Assembly: GCA_036873135.1 (NCBI GenBank) | Contig: JAPTYO010000011.1 | Location: 17,804,747-17,868,746, forward strand | Reading direction: 5' to 3' | Source of the DNA: Clarkia xantiana subsp. parviflora | Taxonomy: Eukaryota > Streptophyta > Magnoliopsida > Myrtales > Onagraceae | DNA: 64,000 bases | Part shown: in pieces, positions 1 through 11,601 of the stretch | Layout of the letters: each line of letters starts with the position of its first letter | Position numbering within the stretch: the first letter of the stretch is position 1 | Made by a program: the position numbers and the translations under genes | The notes under the pieces: model-generated | Database searches by the model: none | Told to the model about the DNA's origin: nothing | The model's input: only the letters and a program-made list of their open reading frames with translations

Positions 1-500
<500 letters not shown>

Positions 501-780
501 GAAAATCGTTAAAATTTTCGGCACAAACACCAAATTAGGAACAAGTGGTCAAATTTCAAGATCAAATTTTAATAAGATCTACAATCCAATGTTTGATTTT
601 GATAAATATTACATTTTTTCTTGAAGATCATGAACATCAATTTTACCAAGAACATCATGAAAATTTCGGTTTTACCAACAACCATAAAAAATCGAAAATT
701 TTGAAATTTATATTTAAAATTTTCGGTTTTCAATTTAAATTTTCAAGAACACCAATTTATCAAAATCTTGAACTCCTAAC
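501..780 (-). mobile_element. Copia leader (5' untranslated) remnant, reversed
   Basis: These roughly 280 bp lie just inside the primer-binding site of the reversed copia LTR at 798-1401. On the minus strand they would be the leader between LTR and gag. The sequence is AT-rich with repeated AAAATTTTCGG-like words and has no gag coding that I can recognise. The left end meets the inverted-repeat arm near 500, so the rest of the element is missing or lies outside the window. Confidence 0.5.
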
Positions 781-797
781 ACAGGCTCTGATACCAC
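781..797 (-). promoter_or_regulatory. Primer-binding site, initiator Met tRNA type
   Basis: Read on the minus strand, the LTR end TAACA is followed by GTGGTATCAGAGCC. TGGTATCAGAGC is the classic copia primer-binding site, complementary to the 3' end of initiator methionine tRNA. It fixes the orientation of the LTR and places the internal region to the left. Confidence 0.85.
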
Positions 798-1401
798 TGT
801 TAGATTACGGGGAGTAATCACTACGGATACTAAAACAAGATACATGTTAGTAATTAGAATTACGCAGCGGAAGTTTCACACATACCTTTAGGATGATCCG
901 TAGACCAAAGATCTTCTCTGGAGGGAGTTCACGATCCTCCGGTCGGGACCCGTAGAGGTTCTTGTTAGAGAAGCCCTACGTGGTGCAAGCTCCACACCAA
1001 AGCCTCTGATCGATTCTTAGCACGGGGACAGATCTCTGGAGAGTTTGCTCGAAGGCAATTTGGCACACCCTTGGTGAAGGTTATATGGTTCGGTCGAAAC
1101 TAGGTATTAGGGGAGGAGGTTTTTCTCTCTAAAACACTCTGATGAGGGAATTGTGATTAACCCTAAAAATCTCCTAACACCTCTTATTTATAGGAGGAGT
1201 AAAGTGGACAAAAATCCACTTTACCCCACCTAGGGTTTTCAGCCGGCCTATGTATTTGGGGAAGCTCAATTTTGAGCCTCCCATGTCAATTGGGATTTGG
1301 GTCTAGCCCAATTACCCTAATGTGATGTTTACCCAAGTTCATTAGCTTAACTATACATATTATGGGCTACCAATTACGGTGCACATTACCATATACTTAC
1401 A
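798..1401 (-). mobile_element. Copia LTR (reversed, about 604 bp)
   Basis: The sequence runs from TGTTAG to CTTACA on the plus strand. It is the reverse complement of the same LTR family found at 28586-29184 and 30392-30982. Shared blocks include the GACATGGGAGGC-type stretch, the AATTGGGCTAGACCC block, a TATA box (TATTTATA at 1185-1192, read on minus), and the GGCTTCTCTAACAAGAACC-like region near the 3' end. A primer-binding site lies directly left, so this is a 5' LTR fragment rather than a solo LTR. No partner LTR is present here. Confidence 0.8.
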
Positions 1402-1711
1402 ATTACAATTTTTAATTTTTTAGGCCCCAAGTTTCACAATATTCGGCCGAAATATACACATTATATTGTTTACTATATTTTAATTTTTATTAAAGGTAAC
1501 AACATATCTATAATTGGAAATCTATAGATAGATTCACATAATATATAGAAATATATATAACTATCAATATGTCTAGATAATTAATAGGGATAAAGATATT
1601 ATTGATAGATTTAGTTGGCTAAAAGATTAAGAAAATATATTGTCAGTATATTTGTTTCCCTATTAAAGATATTGACAACAAATAAATATATATATACAGG
1701 TGTATGCCAAA

Positions 1712-1756
<45 letters not shown>

Positions 1757-1783
1757 ATTGATTATTTCTTATAGATAGATTGG

Positions 1784-1860
<77 letters not shown>

Positions 1861-1880
1861 GCCGAATTATATATATATAT
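1402..1880. repeat. Right arm of large inverted repeat
   Basis: This is the reverse-complement partner of 1-500. It begins exactly at the 5' end of the reversed copia LTR and ends with TTTGGCCGAATTATATA, which mirrors the TATAATTCGGCCAAATA start of the window. It contains two (TA)n tracts, 1715-1751 and 1786-1857. The second tract has no equal in the left arm, so the tracts have expanded independently. Confidence 0.7.
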
Positions 1881-1913
1881 AAGCAATACTGGGAACTATT
1901 TTACATAATTAAT

Positions 1914-1976
1914 ATTTCTTGGTGGCTAAGTTAAGTTTTTAGGGGATTTTAAAACCCTACTTAGCCAACAAGAAAT
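1914..1976. repeat. Short hairpin, 17-bp stem
   Basis: ATTTCTTGGTGGCTAAG at 1914-1930 pairs with 1960-1976, with one mismatch. The intervening sequence has a smaller internal stem (TAGGG/CCCTA). It lies just outside the right arm of the large inverted repeat. No function is assigned. Confidence 0.6.
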
Positions 1977-2089
1977 GTTTCGGCCGAACCCTATGGGCTT
2001 AATGTGCCGGTCCAATTTACAAAACCGGAGCGGGTTAAACCAATCCGGGTTTTCTTAATCGGTGCGACCTAGTCGGGTTGGGTCGGACC

Positions 2090-2285
2090 GGGGTGACTAA
2101 GTGGATCTAACCGAACCGGTTTTGAATGTTGAACCTAACCGAAATCCTATTTTATTGAACCGATTCGGACCGAACCAGATTTTAAAATAAAACCGGCCCG
2201 AACCCGAACCAGATTCATGGAACCGAATCGGATTGAAGCGAAATTGACTGAACCGAATCGGATTTTTCAAAATCGAATTCAAGTC
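2090..2285. repeat. Degenerate repeats of an AACCGAATCGG-like word
   Basis: The segment is a patchwork of ACCGAACCGG, ACCGATTCGGACC and AACCGAATCGGATT words, about ten diverged copies in both orientations. It gives an artificial open frame on the minus strand. It is low-complexity repeat DNA. Confidence 0.6.
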
Positions 2286-3760
2286 AATTAATAAAATGGG
2301 ATGGTCAAATTTTGAAATCCAAATGTTTTCGAACTTTAAAATAGTCTACACAGTGCTCGAAGGTTTTAAATTTTCACATTTTAATTAAACCTTAATGCCT
2401 AATTTCGATTATGTGGATGGATCTCGGAAATGCATGACTTAGGGATTGGAATAATTAGATGCCTGAATTGCAATTGTTTACTTTAGTCACATATTTATTA
2501 GAACGGTCGTCTTGACAAAGTCAAGCTAGCTGGAAATTGCATGTTGGGGGCAGAGCCCTGGTTAAATATATGGTTTGCACACTAGGATATACATGTTATG
2601 ATGGTTGCAATTGCCTAAGATTCATGTCTAGAAATTCGCATAATTGACTGTAAGCATGAATTGCAACTCAGCCCCTAAAATTTTAAAATATTTTTTTTTA
2701 AAAAAAACCAGTCGCCAGATATGCATGTTTGATGTGGAAGTTTCATGTATGACACGTATGCTTGAATGTTGAGGATGTAGCCGCATGTAATAGATTACTT
2801 AGAAAGTAGAATTATGTATATGCTAGCATGAGTTCCTCGGAACATTAGACGCATGACGCTTATGCATGATGTGTGGTTTGGATGATGAATTTGGCTTGCT
2901 ATGATGATTTTCTTGTGAAGTAGAATTGTATAGGCATGCGTAATTTCATCGGAATATTTTTCAAAAACAAAAAGGGTCTTGGTAAAGCCAATATCGGGTA
3001 TGCTTATTTTGAAATTCCCGTTCCGGTAATTTGCGATCAAACCCGTTTTTAAAAAGACTGATCTATTGGATCGAAGACGACGGTAATGTGAACTCTTTCA
3101 CAATCCCCTTCCATCGGTTTACTGGAGGTCTGTTGGTATAGATGGCTAAGAAATCATTATTTGTCGTATTCCATCTTAATAGATATCCGATGTATGCAAT
3201 TCTTTCTCAAAATATTATTGTATCCCTTATTATGCATGATTATCAATGTGTTCGTATGAGTTGGTTGAATGAGTGCGATTCAACATTCCTCGCAATCTTG
3301 ATGGTATGAATTATGATGAATAAAAGGAGTATGTTTTGAACTCTTACTACGATTCCGAAAAGCGGAGATGACAACTATTGATGAATATAGTAGTCTGTAT
3401 GATTTTGACAATGAGAGATGAATGTGATAATTTGTTTCCCCAAGAATGGGAGTAGGTTCTTTGATGTTCTGAACGCATATGTGGTGATACATTCAACCTT
3501 GTACAAAGGGGTTGAAGAAGACTTCAATTGAAACCAGACAATGTTACAGCTTGGTATCCCTTTGCATCCGCCTCAATGGAAGCAAGGATGTTAAAGCTAT
3601 AAATGTTTTGGTTGAATGTGATGGTCTTCTCTCTTTCCATGGATGTTGGTGTAAAATCCGCTCGAGACCATCGCGATGAAAGGTCAACATGGAAAAGATG
3701 TATATGGTTGTCTGACGTTGACGGGACTCACTTACCATGAGTCTAGTCAAGTACAGTAAC
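2286..3760. other. Unassigned intergenic DNA left of element L
   Basis: I recognise no gene, RNA or complete repeat here. Because element L has a clean CACAG target duplication, this stretch was originally continuous with 12852-13655. It is probably an old decayed repeat. Confidence 0.5.
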
Positions 3761-3765
3761 CACAG

Positions 3766-4527
3766 TGTTGGATCACGGGCGAAGCTCCGTTACGTCCTTG
3801 ACGGAAAGCTTTGGACTCCTGGGCTCCGCGTAATCCTGCAAAAGGGGATGACCTGGGTGGTGACCCAGAATCCCTCTCTGATGCTTAAATGAGTATGGTG
3901 ATCAATGGGTGGTAAGCCAAGTCTAAGTTCGTATTAGAGAGTATGCCTTTTCTGGGGTAACTTCCTCCCTTATATAGGAGGAGGAGTTGCCCAGTTACCT
4001 GTGACCATGCTTGGCCGTTGTGCCCATGATTCCGTGTATCTCGCCACGATTCCGTATATCTCGGCTGGGATTCCATATATCTCGCCCCACGCTCCGCGTA
4101 TCTTACCCGTACTCCGCGTATCTCGGGCACGCCCTGCGTATCTCGGGGAATTTATCTCTATCTCTAACCGTCTCCCACTACTCTATCTAGTAGGCGGGTT
4201 TCTCGGTCTTTATCCTCTGATCACAAGTCCCGACTCCTGTCGGAGACTCCAGAGTTGTCTCATTCTAGATCACCACCCAGGACCTTCAGTCTCTGCGGGA
4301 CAGGTCCAGCCTCTGCGGGGCTTTACTATCGGGGCCTTTACTAAGGTATATCGGGGCCTACTCAGAGGCTTCTCATCGGGAGCATTCAGCTCGTACATCG
4401 GGACCGCTAAAGTCGGGACCCTTCATGCTGGGCCTCTGGGCCTTTTAGGCTTTTTCACGAGGCCCACTGGATCTACTCGCCGTCCATTGGCTATTAATGG
4501 GGCTAACGATTACATCGGAACCCATCA
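3766..4527 (-). mobile_element. 3' LTR of element L (762 bp)
   Basis: It is homologous over its whole length to the E3 LTRs at 40791-41549 and 47801-48559. On the minus strand it starts TGATGGGTTCC and ends GATCCAACA. A TATA-like TATATAAG lies at about 3969-3977. Between about 4025 and 4155 there are six or so diverged copies of an ATTCCGTATATCTCGCC-like word, which sit in U3 upstream of the TATA box in element orientation. Confidence 0.92.
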
Positions 4528-4540
4528 TTTTCCCCCAAGA
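4528..4540 (-). promoter_or_regulatory. Polypurine tract of element L
   Basis: On the minus strand TCTTGGGGGAAAA lies directly before the LTR start TGATGGG. This is the expected primer position for plus-strand synthesis. The same tract occurs in E3 at 41550-41561. Confidence 0.8.
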
Positions 4541-4889
4541 CATGGGGGACTTTTAGTTCGTCATGTCTTTTAATTCATCTCTTCTGACCTCGTTGTCGGA
4601 GGTTCCCGTTTGCATACCTTCCGATACCACCGTCGGAGGCTTTTGTTTTCATGCCCTCCGATACCACCGTCGGAGGCCTTTGCCTTGCGTGTGATTGTTT
4701 GTATAATAGAGTCTCTTACTTATGATTGCCTTGGGCCCACTAGGCCTCATAGGCAGTTGCCAAATTCGAGGGGACTTTTCGATTACTGTAGCATTAAATG
4801 CCTAGGGATAAGGGAACGACGCCTGAACCAGCGTGACTGTTATTTTCTGAAAAAGCAGCTGTGACGTCACGCACGTCCCTTCCGTGCCT

Positions 4890-5056
4890 ATGATCTCGGC
4901 GATTAAGATCGTGTCGTTTCCTCTTCAACGGTGCAGATCAAGCCTATCCAGCTGTCTCCTCCGTACCGTCTCCATAATTTCAACGATTGTGATTGAATCG
5001 TTTCATCTTCAATGGTCAAGATTGAGTCTCTCCAATTATCCTTTTGCTTATAAAAG
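4890..5056 (+). promoter_or_regulatory. Likely promoter of the antisense gene in element L
   Basis: A TATA box (TATAAAAG, 5049-5056) stands about 155 bp before the ATG of the antisense gene. Upstream are two imperfect copies of a roughly 70-bp block (about 4890-4962 and 4973-5041), each with GATYGTRTCGTTTC-like and CTTCAAYGGTSMAGAT-like words. The duplicated block plus TATA is what an independent promoter would look like. That it drives the gene is an inference from position. Confidence 0.55.
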
Positions 5057-5211
5057 CTAAAACCCTGGTACTATTCACTTCTTCTGCACTCTCTCGATTT
5101 CAGCCATCTTTGCATCCAAAGTTTCCTCTTCAAGCTCCTCCTGGTGTTCAAGTGATCCAAGGCCTTCAACCCTTCCGATCTTCCTTTACCTTACTTCTTC
5201 GACCACCGATC

Positions 5212-7953
5212 ATGTCTGGTAAGGACTTTCTTCTAAGTTTTCATGATTTACTTGCTGTTTATTCTTCCTTTCTCAAATCCTTTCGTTTGCAATCGTTCTA
5301 GACGAAGCTAGTTCTGAGGTTAGGGCTCCTTTCGTTTTCGAGTTTGCTGTCAATGAGATATCTGAGGCTTCGTATGAGGCTGCCCTCAGAGAGGGGTGTA
5401 TTACCTCGGATTGGGAGCCTCGCTTCCCCTATGAGTCCCAAGCTGCTGTTAGAAGGAAGCACATTATTACGCCTCCTCGGGCAGGGGAGGTGTTCGTCTC
5501 CGCTGGACAAATAAGCGCGGGGATTCGGTTCCCCTTCTGCGGAAACATGGTGGAGATGTGTAACTTCTACAAAACGCATCCCTGTACCTTCTCTCCACAC
5601 GCCATCCGCGTGTGGAATGCCTTCCAGCTCTTGTGTCACCGCCAGCAGTGGACGTACAGTCTTCTGCTGTTCCGCACTTTCTACGGCATGAAGTGCAACA
5701 AAGCCGGTGTCTGCTCCTTCTCCCCCCGACTCCCCAAGTGGACAAAGGAGCAACTTTCACGTTTCGGCTGGGATAGCGAAACTTGGAAGTTCCACAAGGA
5801 TCGGGTGCTAATCCGTGACTCAGGATCCGACAACAGCGGATGGAAGAAGTACTACTTCTTCGTCCAGCATAGCTCTGTCCCCTGGCCTCGATGGGAGGTC
5901 GTGGCGGACCCTGCCCCCAAGCTCCAAGACTACACCGAGGATGATCTCAACACCCTCCAGATGGTTCAACTTTATCGCTGGGGAGACAACTTCATACCCC
6001 TCGATGCCAACAAGCTCCAGGAGAAGAACCTGATTACTATCGGAGTCCGACTCCTTGACTCTGTTTCCAAAGATTTAGTCATCTGGGTAATATTTCTAAC
6101 TATCTTATTTTTACCTTTGCAGCCAAGAAGGCTTCTCTGTTGACTCATCTCATTCTGAAGCAGGGCGAGACTGATGCCGTCCAGAGTGGCTCCCGGCGGA
6201 AGCGCAAGCTGGTGAAGAAGGGTGCTTCCTCCTCCACTCCCTTATCTGCTGCTCCTCCTACCGACGAGCAAGTCGGGGCCAAGAAGGCCAGGCGGGAGGA
6301 GATAGATCGGGCCTTCGGGGCCACCACCGTCGAGGAAGGTAAGCGCGTTCGTCGTGCAATTAAACAATATAAAAAATTGGTCCCCAAGGAGTTTATCCCC
6401 GCTGATCGGAGAACACGGGTTCAAGAGATCAAGTACATCCTTCGAGGAGAAATTCCCCACGTTCTTGAGGCCGGATATTACAACGTCCTCGGGAAGAATA
6501 GACATTTCGATCGTCAAATCATCTGGTGCCCTGAAGGTACCCTTCCTAACTTTATTCGTCCCGCCACCGCAGGTCCCTTGGAGACTCCTGCCCCAACGGA
6601 GGCTATAATTCCAGCGGAGACTGCAGCTCCGCAAGAACTGATGCTGGAGGACGTCCCGGCGGGAGCTCAGTTCCGCCAGGTGACCAATTTGGAGGCTTCC
6701 CCTTCTGTCGAGGAGCCTGATGAGGGGGGCCTGCTTCCCCGCGGCAGATCGAGGTCAAGGAGCATGGGGCCTGCTGTGAGGGACGTGTCCCGAAGTCCTC
6801 CTCCTGTTTTTCGCACTCCGACTCCTGAGCCACCAGCTGAGGTGGCTCCTCCGGCTGAAAGTTCTGGGGTCATCCCTCCTCTCCCCGTGGATGAAAACCT
6901 TTACAAGGTTTTTACTCCCGACCAGGGGATGATGCCTTGGAACCCGATCGAGTCTCTCCGAGGGGTTCCACTCCGGCGGGGAAATCTTGATCCTGGGTTG
7001 GCCCTGCATCTGCTGGCGGGGTCAATCCCTCCAGCCTTGAGGCGACCCTTGTCCTTGGCGCGGGAGGACCTTGAAGAGGAGATCCGCGACATGGCTATTC
7101 GTCGGATGGAGGTGAAACTTCCATCTTTGTTTCATTTTCTTCGTCCCTCTTATCTTTGATTGCTGTATCTTGATCTTTTCCTTCCTTCTTTCAGAACACC
7201 GCGAACCAACAGCGCTGCTTCGGCCTTATCCTGGCCTTGAAGGGTGCCTTGGAGGCGGCGGAGGCCCAGTCGAACCCTGATGCTTTAGCCAAGCTTCAGG
7301 TGGAACTCGACGAGGCTGTAGCGGCCAAGAACAAGATGGCCAAGGAGAAGGCTCTCCTCGATGATTTGTCCTCCAACCTGCTCAAGAAGGTTCACGATCA
7401 TGAGGCTGTCATGCGTCGGGAGCGGAAGATGGTCCAGGCGGACCAGCAGCGGAATGAGGAGGAGAAGAAGCAGCTCATTCATGAGAAAAACGTCTTCGCG
7501 GATCTCCTCGCGGAGGCTAAGGCAAAGTTTGAGGCAGAGAGGGCTGAGTTCTCTGCCAAGCTGGCTGAGGCCAAGGCTCAGGGCCTCGAGGAAGGCCGCC
7601 TGCAGGGCCGCGAGGAAGGTCTTCAGCAAGGTCGCGAGGAGGGTCGCGGGGAGTATCGGAACTCTGAAGAATTCAAGCTGGCTGCTGTGGAGTTCTGCAA
7701 GTCCGAGGTGGAGGACGTTTTGTTCAACGCTGTCGAGGAACTCTACACAGCCTATGCGGATTCCATTGACTTCACGAAGTCCGAGACTCTTGCCCCCGTT
7801 GCGGAGAAGTATTTCAACCTCCCCGCGGAGAGTGAAGAGGCTGCTGCCGTGGACCCGACTCCGCCAGCTGCGGAGCCTTCTGCCCAGGCCCCTCCAAACC
7901 TTGCTCCCACCGACGCTGCTGAGGATCCATCTTCCAACAAGGACCAAGTTTAA
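5212..7953 (+). CDS. Antisense accessory protein of element L, 4 predicted exons
   Basis: It runs opposite to gag-pol, between integrase and the 3' LTR. Predicted exons are 5212-5218, 5302-6086, about 6128-7111 and 7195-7953. Introns have GT..AG ends (GTAAGG..CTAG, GTAATA..AAG, GTGAAA..TCAG) and the frame is open throughout, giving about 844 residues. The exact acceptor of intron 2 is uncertain (CAGCCAAGAAG offers three AGs). The N-terminal 260 residues show a GIRFPFCG motif, an HAIRVWNAF motif and a KKYYFFV motif, resembling the Pfam 'putative gypsy type transposon' family (from memory). A basic, proline-rich middle follows, then a block around YKVFTPDQG, and a C-terminal coiled coil rich in Glu, Lys and Ala with GREEG repeats. 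Homologues in this window lie in M, H and R. The function is not known to me. Confidence 0.75.
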
Positions 7954-8165
7954 TGCTTACATCTTTTAGTCCTTGTTATCTTTCTCCTTGGTTTCTTGTA
8001 ACGAACTCCTTTGGCCTTCTGGCCCTTATATAAGTAGTTTTCTTTCCATTTGTTTTGGCATCGATATTCGTTTGCACTTTAACTAAAGCGGCTTTAAAGT
8101 CGTTACTCAGAACGTTCCGATGCGCCATTAAAAAGACTTCATACGTCCCTCCGACGCTTTTCTCG

Positions 8166-8440
8166 AGATTTTACCACTCAAGGTTTCTCACCCAAAATCG
8201 GGACTTCACCACTTAAGGTTTCTCGTCCAAAGTCGGGACTTCGCCACTTAAGGCTTCTCGTCCAAAATCGGGACTTCGCCACTTAAGGCTTCTTGTCCAA
8301 AATCGGGACTTCGCCACTTAAGGCTTCTCGTCCAAAATCGGGACTTCGCCACTTAAGGCTTCTCGTCCAAAATCGGGACTTCGCCACTTAAGGCTTCTCG
8401 TCCAAAATCGGGACTTCACCACTTAAGGTTTCTCGTCCCT
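8166..8440. repeat. 35-bp tandem repeat, about 7-8 copies
   Basis: The unit begins GGGACTTCGCCACTTAAGG and repeats every 35 bp with few changes (CACC/CGCC, GGTTTC/GGCTTC). It lies between the convergent ends of the antisense gene and integrase. E3 has a 33-bp version and R a 27-30-bp version of the same CTTAAG-centred motif. Confidence 0.9.
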
Positions 8441-8499
8441 GCCTTTCAAGGCTATTTTCACACCCCTTAGGGCTTTTACTGCGTCTCTACCGGACGGCT

Positions 8500-8800
8500 T
8501 AATCATACCCTTTAAGGCTTTTTGCCGCATCATATAGACGACTTACGCGGACCTGTCTAAGTCTTTTCCGTACCCGTTAAGGCTTTTGGCCGCATCATAT
8601 AAACGACTTACGCGGACCCATCAGGGTCTTTTCGTACCTAGGCTTTTGGTTGCATTATATAGACGACTTACGTGTACCCCGTAGGGCTTTTGTCCATACC
8701 CGTTAAGGCTTTTGATCGCATCATATAGACGACTTACGCATACCTCAGAAGGCTTTTCGTACCTCGGAAGGCTTTTGTCGCGTCACTCAGGACGTCTTAC
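8500..8800. repeat. About 60-bp imperfect tandem repeat
   Basis: Repeated words are CGCATCATATAGACGACTT and GTTAAGGCTTTTG, four to five diverged copies. The same region is present in E3 at about 42290-42660. It is the remainder of the non-coding stretch downstream of integrase. Confidence 0.75.
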
Positions 8801-8926
8801 TAACAATTAGAATAAATTTGAAAGCAATTTGATCGGAAGCAACTTCTTTTATTCATAAATAACTCAAAATTGGCTTACATCGGATCTTATTGATAGACAA
8901 TTTGCGCCCTTCACGGCGGCTTAATA

Positions 8927-10716
8927 TCAAACATGATACTTCTTCAAGTGTTCGCCACTGAAGGAATGCTTCAATGTCTTGCAATCGAGGTCCTCTAGCC
9001 TGTATGCATTGGGTGCTGGCATCCCTACTATCTTGTAAGGTCCTTCCCATTTTGGCGATAATTTGTTGATCCGATCTTGATGAACGAACTCGTTCCTCCG
9101 CCAGACAAGTTCTCCCACGAAGAATTGTCGGGACCTGACACGCCGATTGTAATATCGGGCTGTTGCCAGACGCATTCGGGCCTGGACTTCATCAGCCTTC
9201 CACCTCTTTTCCTCGAGTAGGTCTAAGTCCAGACGTCTCATTTCCTCGTTTGTCAGAGGCTCGTAATATTTCGCGCGATGGGACGCCAACGCTATTTCCA
9301 CGGGAGCGACTGCCTCCGTGCCATAGACCAGGCCAAACGGAGTTTCTCCTGTTGATTGCTTGGGTGTTGTTCTCACAGCCCACAACACGTTCTCGAGCTC
9401 ATCCAGCCAATGGCCCTGCAAGGCATAGACTCTCTTCTTCAGGCCATCCATCACGATCTTGTTGGCTGACTCTACCTGGCCATTGGTCTGAGCGTGGCGG
9501 ACTGAAGCGGTCCGATGCTCGATGTTTAGTTCCTCCAGGTACTCCTTTAACTGAGCCCCATTGAACGGAGGGCCGTTGTCGCTGATCAACACTCGAGGAA
9601 CCCCGTACCGGGATACGATCTGAGTTTGAAGGAACTTGAGGATCTGCTGCCCCGTCGTTCTAGCCAATGCCTTAGCCTCTATCCACTTTGAAAAGTAGTC
9701 GATGGCCACGAGCAAATACTTGCACTGACCTTTCGCTTGAGGAAGAGGTCCCACCAAGTCAATCCCCCATTGCGCGAAGGGCCATGCACTCTTGATGGGC
9801 ATTAGGTCCGCGGCGGGAGCCACGATATTTGGGGCGTACCTCTGGCATGCATCACAGGATCGGACCATCGCGGTCGCTTCTTTGTTCATCGAGGGCCAAT
9901 AGTAGCCTAAGTTCAATGCCTTCCTCACTAGAGATCGGGCTCCTTCATGGCAGGCCGCGACTCCTTCGTGTAGCTCCCTCAGGATCCGATTTGTGTCAGG
10001 CTCTGCTACGCATTTTAGAAAAGGCTTTACATACCCTTTTTTGTACAACTGGTTGTCCACCATTGCATAGTTGTCCGCGATCCGCCGCAACCTGACAGCT
10101 GCCACCTTATCATCGGGGAGTGTCCCTGTAGTCAGATACGTGACCATCGGGGTCATCCACGTGGGCTTTTCTTCCTCCTCCGATCCTGTCTCAATAGCGC
10201 AGATCTCCGCTGGATCGATGTTTGAGATAATCACCTTCTCTAGGAAATGCACCTTTCGATTCTCCTCGGGGGCCACTCCCAGAGCGAACTTGCTCAAGGC
10301 ATCTGCTTCTGCGTTTTCTTCCCTCGGGATTGCCTCGATATCAAAGCTTTTGAAGCTTCCCTTCAAAGTCTGCACCTCGTGCAAATACTTCTTCATTGTC
10401 GGGCTCTTAGCTTCATAGTTCCCCTGGACTTGGTTTACAACCAAGCTGGCATCACACTTCACTTTTAAATGATCGACCCCCGTACCTTTGGCAATCTTGA
10501 GGCCCGTGATGAGAGCCTCGTACTCCGCTTCGTTGTTGGTGGCTTTGAATGTCAACGCCAAGGCATATCGTAGGGGCTCGCCTCCACCGGGCGGTATCAA
10601 TACGAATCCTGCCCCCGAGCCTTCTACACTCGATGAACCATCAGTGTACATCTCCCAAGTATTCTCCTCATTTGGCTGTTCTGGCTGCTGTTCTGTTGTC
10701 GGGACTTCCTCTATTA
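8927..10716 (-). pseudogene. pol: Element L second RNase H and integrase
   Basis: One open frame (start at 10651) carries an RNase H of the kind seen in Tat elements: MYTDGSS, EYEALITGL, KCDASLVVNQ and EADALSKFA supply the acidic residues. Integrase follows, with an HHCC finger (HEGVAACH..CDACQ), catalytic Asp in GIDLVGPL, Asp in ISDNGPPF, Glu in TNGQVESANK, and a C-terminal part ending HLKKYHV. This part looks intact. It is scored as a pseudogene because it is cut off from RT: the connection-type RNase H that normally follows RT is missing at about 10717 (compare M). Confidence 0.88.
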
Positions 10717-11601
10717 TCAGTGTACATAATAGATAGGCACTTGGTTGCCCTTGACAATTTTAATCAAAACAGAACTAACAGCCACATCAGAAACAGCCAA
10801 ATAGAGATAGAGCGGCTCGCCTGGAACTGGTTTCGCCAACGGCGGAAGGGTACGGAGGTGCTGCTTGAGTGCCTGGAATGCCTCCTCGCACTTGTCGGTC
10901 CATTCGAACTTCTTGTTGGCCCTCAGCACATCAAAAAATGGCATAGCTCGGTCACTCGCCTTGGATAGGAAGCGATTCATCGCGGCCAACCGGCCATTCA
11001 GCACCTGGACCTCCCGATGAGTCCTCGGGGACTGCATCTCCTCGATTGCTCGCAGCTTCTCGGGGTTCACCTCAATTCCTCTCTGGCTCACCATGAACCC
11101 TAGGAACTTCCCCGAGTTCACCCCAAAGGCACATTTGTCGGGGTTCAGCCGAACCTGATGGAACTTCATCCGCTCAAATGCCGCCGCCAAGTTCTGGACA
11201 TGGTCTCCTGCCTGTCGGGACTTCACCAGCATGTCATCCACATACGCCTCCATGGTTTTCCCCAGCATGTCTCCAAACAATTTGTTCACCATCCGCTGGT
11301 AAGTTGCTCCGGCATTGTTCAATCCGAAGGGCATCATGTCGTAATGGTAGACGTCACTGTCGGCATAGAAGGCTATATGGGGGGCATCCTCCTTCGCCAT
11401 CTTGATCTGATTGTACCCGGAGTAGGCATCCATGAAGCTTAACAGTTCATGTCCCGATGTGGCATCCACCAACTGGTCAATCCTCGGGAGCGGGTAGCAG
11501 TCCTTCGGGCAGGCTTTGTTCAAGTCGCGGAAGTCGACACACATCCGCCACTTTCCGTTACTCTTTCGCACCAGCACTGGGTTAGCCACCCAAGTCTGGA
11601 A
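10717..11601 (-). pseudogene. pol: Element L reverse transcriptase
   Basis: RT motifs are complete: WRMCVDFRDLN, FMDAYSGYNQ, MPFGLNNAGATYQ and YVDDMLVKS, followed by the RT thumb and the start of the RT-linked RNase H up to VPIYYVH. The frame then breaks at 10717. A TGA stop at 11602-11604 precedes it where E3 and R have an Arg codon CGA, a C-to-T change. YVDD and the first catalytic Asp are present, so the fold itself is not destroyed. Confidence 0.88.

Noticed and set aside
2795..3492. Minus-strand open frames left of L
   Set aside because: Short, AT-rich, no recognisable domain and no splice or promoter context.
4001..4573. Long plus-strand open frame in the L LTR (also at 41057 and 48067)
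   Set aside because: It lies within the LTR on the strand opposite to the element, mostly across the U3 word array; its presence in each LTR copy only reflects LTR homology.
8166..8440. Possible CRISPR-like array
   Set aside because: The repeat units are directly adjacent, with no unique spacers, in a plant retrotransposon; it is a simple tandem repeat.
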